From: Candidatus Omnitrophota bacterium
Lineage (GTDB): Bacteria; Omnitrophota; Omnitrophia; Omnitrophales; Aquincolibacteriaceae
Length of the DNA stretch: 64,000 nt
Direction: 5' to 3'
Assembly: GCA_903820505.1 (NCBI GenBank)
Contig: CAIJHQ010000037.1
Location: 1 to 64,000, forward strand
This document shows positions 59,989-64,000 of the stretch, one piece after another; within the stretch, counting starts at the first letter, position 1, and the number at the start of each line of letters is the position of its first letter. The notes below the pieces were generated by a model that had not been told where the DNA came from, did no database searches, and worked only from the letters and a program-made list of their open reading frames with translations. The position numbers were made by a program, and so were the translations under genes.

Positions 59989-62667
59989 ATGAGTACAGCA
60001 TCGGTAGCAAGAAGAGCCTCAAAATCCTCGAAAACGAAATCTTCAAAATACGTCTATTTCTTCGGAAGCGGTAAGGCCGAGGGCGACGCCAAGATGAAAC
60101 AGGTCCTCGGCGGCAAGGGCGCCAACCTCGCGGAAATGACCAATCTGGGTATTCCCGTGCCGGCCGGTTTCACGATCACGACAGAGACCTGCGATCTTTT
60201 CTACAAGAACGGCAAGAAGTGGCCCGTCGGACTGGAGCAGCAAGTCCGGGAGAACATCGCGAAGCTCGAAAAGTCCATGGGACTGAAGCTCGGCGACCGG
60301 AACAATCCGCTCCTCGTTTCCGTGCGCAGCGGCGCCGCGGTCTCCATGCCGGGCATGATGGACACGGTCCTCAATCTCGGTCTGAATTCCGAAGTGGTGC
60401 AGGGGCTTATCGTGAAGACCGAGAATGAACGGTTCGCGTGGGATTCCTATCGCCGTTTTATCCAGATGTTCGGGGACGTTGTCATGGAAGTACCGCATGA
60501 AGCGTTCGAACATGCTCTCGAGAAAAAGAAACAGCAGGTCGGCGCGAAAGTGGATACCGAGCTCAACGCCAATGACCTGAAGGACGTGGTCCGGCACTAC
60601 AAGAAGATCTATCAGGACCACACCGGGGAAGAGTTCCCGCAGGACCCCTTCGAGCAGCTCACCAAGTCCGTGAACGCGGTGTTCAATTCCTGGAACAACC
60701 CGCGCGCCAACAAATACCGCCAGATCAATGAGATCCGCGGGCTCCTCGGAACGGCCGTGAACGTTCAGGCCATGGTGTTCGGGAACATGGGCGAAACGTC
60801 CGGAACGGGCGTCTGCTTTACGCGGAACCCTTCGACCGGCGAGAACAAATTCTACGGAGAATACCTCATCAACGCGCAGGGCGAAGACGTGGTGGCGGGT
60901 ATCCGCACGCCGGAGCCGTTGGACGTGCTGGCGAAAAAGTGGCCGGCCGTCTACAAACAGCTCGACACGCTGCGTCTCAAGCTCGAAAAGCACTACCGGG
61001 ACATGCAGGACATCGAGTTCACGATCCAGGAAGGGAAGCTCTACATCCTTCAGACCCGCAACGGCAAGCGGACCGCGGCAGCGGCCGTCCGTATCGCCGT
61101 CGAGCTCGTGAAGGAAAAGAAACTGACCCAGAGTGAAGCTCTCTTGCGCGTGGATCCCAAGCAGCTCGATCAGCTGCTCCATCCGACGTTCGATCCGAAA
61201 CAGAAAAAGGAAATGATCGCGAAGGGGCTGCCGGCGTCTCCGGGCGCGGCGACGGGCAAGGTCGTTTTTTCGGCGGAAGAAGCCGAGGATTGGGCGAAAA
61301 AAGGCGAGCCCGTGATCCTCGTCCGTATCGAGACTTCCCCCGAGGACATTGGCGGCATGAACGTGGCGAAGGGGATTCTGACCTCGCGCGGCGGCATGAC
61401 CTCTCACGCGGCCGTGGTGGCCCGCGGGATGGGCAAGTGCTGCGTGGCCGGCGTCAGCGATATTCAGATCGATTACAACGCGAAGACCTTTACGGCCGGG
61501 AACGTGGTGGTGAAAGAAGGCGATTTCATCTCCATGGACGGCACTTTGGGACAGGTCTACCGCGGTAAGCTCAACACGATCGAATCCAGATTGTCCGGGG
61601 ACTTCGCGACCCTAATGAAATGGGCCGACGAGATCCGCACGCTGAAGGTCCGTACGAACGGTGACACGCCGCACGACGCGCAGGTCGCCCGTCGTTTCGG
61701 CGCCGAAGGGATCGGTCTTTGCCGCACCGAGCATATGTTCTTCGAAGGGGACCGGATCATCGCGGTCCGCGAGATGATCCTCGCGTCTGACAAGACCGGC
61801 CGTGAAAAGGCCCTGTCGAAACTCCTGCCGATGCAGCGCGGGGATTTTGAAGGGATCTTCGAGGCCATGAAAGGATTTCCCGTGACGATCCGCCTTTTGG
61901 ATCCGCCGCTCCATGAATTCCTGCCTCAGGAAGACGCGAACCAGAAGGAAATGGCACAGGTCATGAACGTGCCGGTCGAGGTCATCAAACAGAAGGTGGC
62001 AGCGCTCCATGAATTCAACCCGATGTTGGGCCACCGCGGCTGCCGTCTCGGGATCACGTATCCCGAGATCTACGCCATGCAGGTCCGCGCGATCATCGAA
62101 GCGGCTTGCAACCTGAAAAAGAAAGGCATCAAGATCGTTCCGGAGATCATGATCCCGCTCGTCGGGACCAAGAAGGAACTGGCGATCCTGAGGGACCTTT
62201 CGATTGAGACCATCGATAAGGTCTTCGCCGAAAAGGGGACCAAGGTGGAGTACATGATCGGGACCATGATCGAGGTGCCGCGCGCCGCTTTGACGGCGGA
62301 CCGCGTCGCGGAGATCGCGGAATTCTTCTCGTTCGGGACCAACGACCTGACCCAGATGACGCTCGGTTTTTCGCGTGACGATTCCGGATCCTTCATGGGG
62401 GCGTATCTGGATCAAGGCATCTTCGAAAAAGATGTTTTCCAGTCGATCGATGAGGAAGGGGTCGGTTCTTTGATTCAACTCGCGGTCGAAAAAGGCCGTA
62501 AAACGAGGAAGGACCTGAAGATCGGTATTTGCGGCGAGCACGGCGGGGATCCGTCGTCCATTTATTTCTGCCACAAGGTCGGGATGAACTACGTCAGCTG
62601 TTCTCCTTATCGCGTTCCGATCGCGAGACTTGCGGCCGCCCAGGCGGTATTGCGCCAGAAAAAATAG
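59989..62667 (+). CDS. ppdK: Pyruvate, phosphate dikinase
   Basis: The product is 892 residues. An N-terminal basic tail precedes YVYFFGSGKAEGDAKMKQVLGGKGANLAEM. The central domain holds the phosphohistidine in TSRGGMTSHAAVVARGMGKC (His473). The C-terminal barrel ends in FCHKVGMNYVSCSPYRVPIARLAAAQA with the catalytic Cys871. The enzyme interconverts ATP, phosphate and pyruvate with AMP, PPi and phosphoenolpyruvate, feeding either glycolysis or gluconeogenesis. AAAGGAG lies 13 bases ahead of the ATG. It lies between glyS and rpoD. Confidence 0.97.
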   Translation: MSTASVARRASKSSKTKSSKYVYFFGSGKAEGDAKMKQVLGGKGANLAEMTNLGIPVPAGFTITTETCDLFYKNGKKWPVGLEQQVRENIAKLEKSMGLKLGDRNNPLLVSVRSGAAVSMPGMMDTVLNLGLNSEVVQGLIVKTENERFAWDSYRRFIQMFGDVVMEVPHEAFEHALEKKKQQVGAKVDTELNANDLKDVVRHYKKIYQDHTGEEFPQDPFEQLTKSVNAVFNSWNNPRANKYRQINEIRGLLGTAVNVQAMVFGNMGETSGTGVCFTRNPSTGENKFYGEYLINAQGEDVVAGIRTPEPLDVLAKKWPAVYKQLDTLRLKLEKHYRDMQDIEFTIQEGKLYILQTRNGKRTAAAAVRIAVELVKEKKLTQSEALLRVDPKQLDQLLHPTFDPKQKKEMIAKGLPASPGAATGKVVFSAEEAEDWAKKGEPVILVRIETSPEDIGGMNVAKGILTSRGGMTSHAAVVARGMGKCCVAGVSDIQIDYNAKTFTAGNVVVKEGDFISMDGTLGQVYRGKLNTIESRLSGDFATLMKWADEIRTLKVRTNGDTPHDAQVARRFGAEGIGLCRTEHMFFEGDRIIAVREMILASDKTGREKALSKLLPMQRGDFEGIFEAMKGFPVTIRLLDPPLHEFLPQEDANQKEMAQVMNVPVEVIKQKVAALHEFNPMLGHRGCRLGITYPEIYAMQVRAIIEAACNLKKKGIKIVPEIMIPLVGTKKELAILRDLSIETIDKVFAEKGTKVEYMIGTMIEVPRAALTADRVAEIAEFFSFGTNDLTQMTLGFSRDDSGSFMGAYLDQGIFEKDVFQSIDEEGVGSLIQLAVEKGRKTRKDLKIGICGEHGGDPSSIYFCHKVGMNYVSCSPYRVPIARLAAAQAVLRQKK

Positions 62668-62676
62668 AAAAGCTTT

Positions 62677-63906
62677 ATGGCGGGTAAAAAACCCAAGAAA
62701 AAGCTCAAGAGGAAGCTTCGGAAAAAGCCGAAAAAAAAGCTTCCAAAAAGGAAACGCCGTGCCTCCAAGGCAGGGCCGAGACCTTCCGGAAAAGGACGGG
62801 GGCGCTCACGGCGCTCTCGTCCCCGTTCCAAGCGCCTGAAGTCCGCGAAAACGAAGAGGGGACCTTCAAAGAAAGCTACTGCCGAAAAAGACGAAACAGA
62901 GGTCCTGCTTAAACGCGAAAAGATCTTCCAGAAGGAAGCGGAAGAGATCATCAAGCACGAAGCCGCGCTTGATTCGCCCGCCGATCGCCGCCAAAAGGAG
63001 CGGGACGCTGATGAGGAAGACGATCGCATCGGCGACAACGAGGACCGCACCCTCGACCGTTCCCCGATGCGGATCTATCTTGACCAGATCGAGCACATCC
63101 CGCTGCTGATCCCCGAAGAAGAGATCTCGCTCGCGAAAAAAATCCGGGGCGGCGGGGCCCAAGGCGAAGCGGCACGTCACCGGATGATCCGGTCCAATCT
63201 CCGGCTCGTGATCGCCCTCGCGAAACGTTATACGCATATGGGGCTTTCCTTTTCGGACCTTGTCGCGGAAGGTAATATCGGATTGATGCGCGCGGTCGAG
63301 AAGTTCGATCCCGGTCGCGGTTACCGTTTTTCGACGTACGCCGCCTGGTGGATCAAACAGGCCGTGATGCGGTCTCTTTCCAACCAGGGGAAGACCATCC
63401 GCATTCCGGTCTACATGTACGACATTATTTCAAAATGGCGGCGGGTCCGCGATGCGCTGATGCAGCGGCTGAACCGGATGCCGACAAGGCGCGAGATCTC
63501 GAAGGTTCTTGAGATCCCTGTTGCGAAGGTCAAGGACATCGAGAATATTGTTAACCGGCCCAGTTCCCTGAACACGCCGGTCAGCATTGACGGGACGGCG
63601 GAGCTTATTGACCTCATTGAGGACGACTCGACCCGGAACCCTGATTCGATGGTCGGAGAGATCCTCAGGAGCGAGCGTCTTCAGAGGATCATGAAAATAC
63701 TGGACGACCGTGAAAGAGAGATCCTTGCCCGGCGCTTCGGGTTGGGGGACCATCTTTCCCACACGCTCGAGGAGGTCGCTCAGTTCTTTGGTGTGACCCG
63801 CGAGCGCATCCGCCAGCTCGAAACGGTGGCCCTGGACAAGATACGCCGTAAACTTGCCCGGGAGGGCGACGGGTTCGACAATTATCTTCCTCATCAAAAA
63901 AAATAG
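62677..63906 (+). CDS. rpoD: RpoD-type primary sigma factor with polybasic N terminus
   Basis: The product is 409 residues. The first 75 residues are extremely Lys/Arg-rich (KKPKKKLKRKLRKKPKKK) in place of the acidic region 1.1 of E. coli sigma70. Region 1.2 begins near 127 (SPMRIYLDQIEHIPLL). Region 2 has NLRLVIALAKRYTHMGLSFSDLVAEGNIGL and FSTYAAWWIKQAVMRSL. Region 3.0 reads IPVYMYD (243-249): Tyr246 and Asp249 replace the His and Glu of E. coli sigma70. Region 4 ends LGDHLSHTLEEVAQFFGVTRERIRQLETVALDKIR. The start is 9 bases after ppdK. Confidence 0.92.
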   Translation: MAGKKPKKKLKRKLRKKPKKKLPKRKRRASKAGPRPSGKGRGRSRRSRPRSKRLKSAKTKRGPSKKATAEKDETEVLLKREKIFQKEAEEIIKHEAALDSPADRRQKERDADEEDDRIGDNEDRTLDRSPMRIYLDQIEHIPLLIPEEEISLAKKIRGGGAQGEAARHRMIRSNLRLVIALAKRYTHMGLSFSDLVAEGNIGLMRAVEKFDPGRGYRFSTYAAWWIKQAVMRSLSNQGKTIRIPVYMYDIISKWRRVRDALMQRLNRMPTRREISKVLEIPVAKVKDIENIVNRPSSLNTPVSIDGTAELIDLIEDDSTRNPDSMVGEILRSERLQRIMKILDDREREILARRFGLGDHLSHTLEEVAQFFGVTRERIRQLETVALDKIRRKLAREGDGFDNYLPHQKK

Positions 63907-63952
63907 ATCGCGTCAAACAGGTCCCAACATATCTTTCCTGGAGGGTGGTTGA

Positions 63953-64000
63953 ATGAGCTTAAAGTCACTGAAGGCCAAAGTCCGCGACGTTCCCGATTTC
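63953..64000 (+). CDS. apt: Probable adenine phosphoribosyltransferase, 5' part only
   Basis: A gene begins at ATG 63953 with GGAGGGTGG ahead and runs off the window end. The first 16 residues, MSLKSLKAKVRDVPDF, match the start of Apt proteins, where KxxIRDIPDFPKPGI is typical. The assignment rests on this short stretch only. Confidence 0.5.
   Translation, partial: MSLKSLKAKVRDVPDF

Overview
The window reads as one contig of a Gram-negative (diderm) bacterium at roughly 55% G+C. Diderm traits are an LptF/G-type permease, a BcsB-like periplasmic subunit and an outer-membrane beta-barrel. LL-diaminopimelate aminotransferase, two-subunit glycyl-tRNA synthetase, PPDK and an OmcB-like DUF11 surface protein fit an uncultivated member of the PVC side of the tree such as Omnitrophota. 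That placement is inference; no rRNA gene is present to settle it.

Layout. 1-5000: palindromes, a secreted thiol protein, a YggU-family protein, an RND/MMPL exporter and a DUF11 surface protein. 5188-5612: two imperfect inverted repeats, tRNA-Thr and tRNA-Tyr. 6012-17054: a compact eight-gene exopolysaccharide operon (deacetylase-like DUF2334 protein, UDP-GlcNAc 2-epimerase, GH8-like hydrolase, membrane protein with a degenerate GGDEF domain, degenerate DUF2334 paralogue, BcsA-like synthase without PilZ, BcsB-like subunit, TPR/beta-barrel protein). 17137-21867: ABC exporter, SipW-type signal peptidase, MBOAT acyltransferase and SGNH-like partner. 22272-25671: a RiPP-like locus with its own promoter: a 56-residue peptide, a radical SAM/SPASM enzyme, an HprK-like kinase and two PqqD-like proteins. 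25736-33401: accessory genes including a REC-PAS-GGDEF-EAL protein and GlgC. 33395-35981 (minus strand): LptF/G permease, ComF-like protein and an EfpL/YeiP-type EF-P paralogue. 36093-46318: housekeeping genes (pseudouridine synthase, VF530 protein, exonuclease, rpsU-hisS-aspS-phoH-pgpH-ybeY-recO). 46554-54439: unknown genes, then dapL-folK-panC-panD-aspartate dehydrogenase-uvrA. 54559 to the end: DUF2582 protein, cutA, an XRE-cupin regulator, a ComEA-like protein, glyQ-glyS-ppdK-rpoD and the start of a probable apt.

Two systems stand out. The first is a synthase-dependent polysaccharide machine whose probable c-di-GMP sensor is a separate membrane protein. That protein has lost the GGDEF active site but keeps an RxxD inhibitory-site motif in register, as in PelD. 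The second is the peptide-modification locus, where a radical SAM enzyme, an HprK-fold kinase and twin PqqD proteins sit behind a small Cys-containing peptide that ends in Ser. The ABC exporter and signal peptidase a few kilobases upstream could complete an export route. A third pattern is a recurrent TGTTA-type extended -10 promoter, next to a primary sigma factor that differs at the residues known in E. coli to read the TG element.
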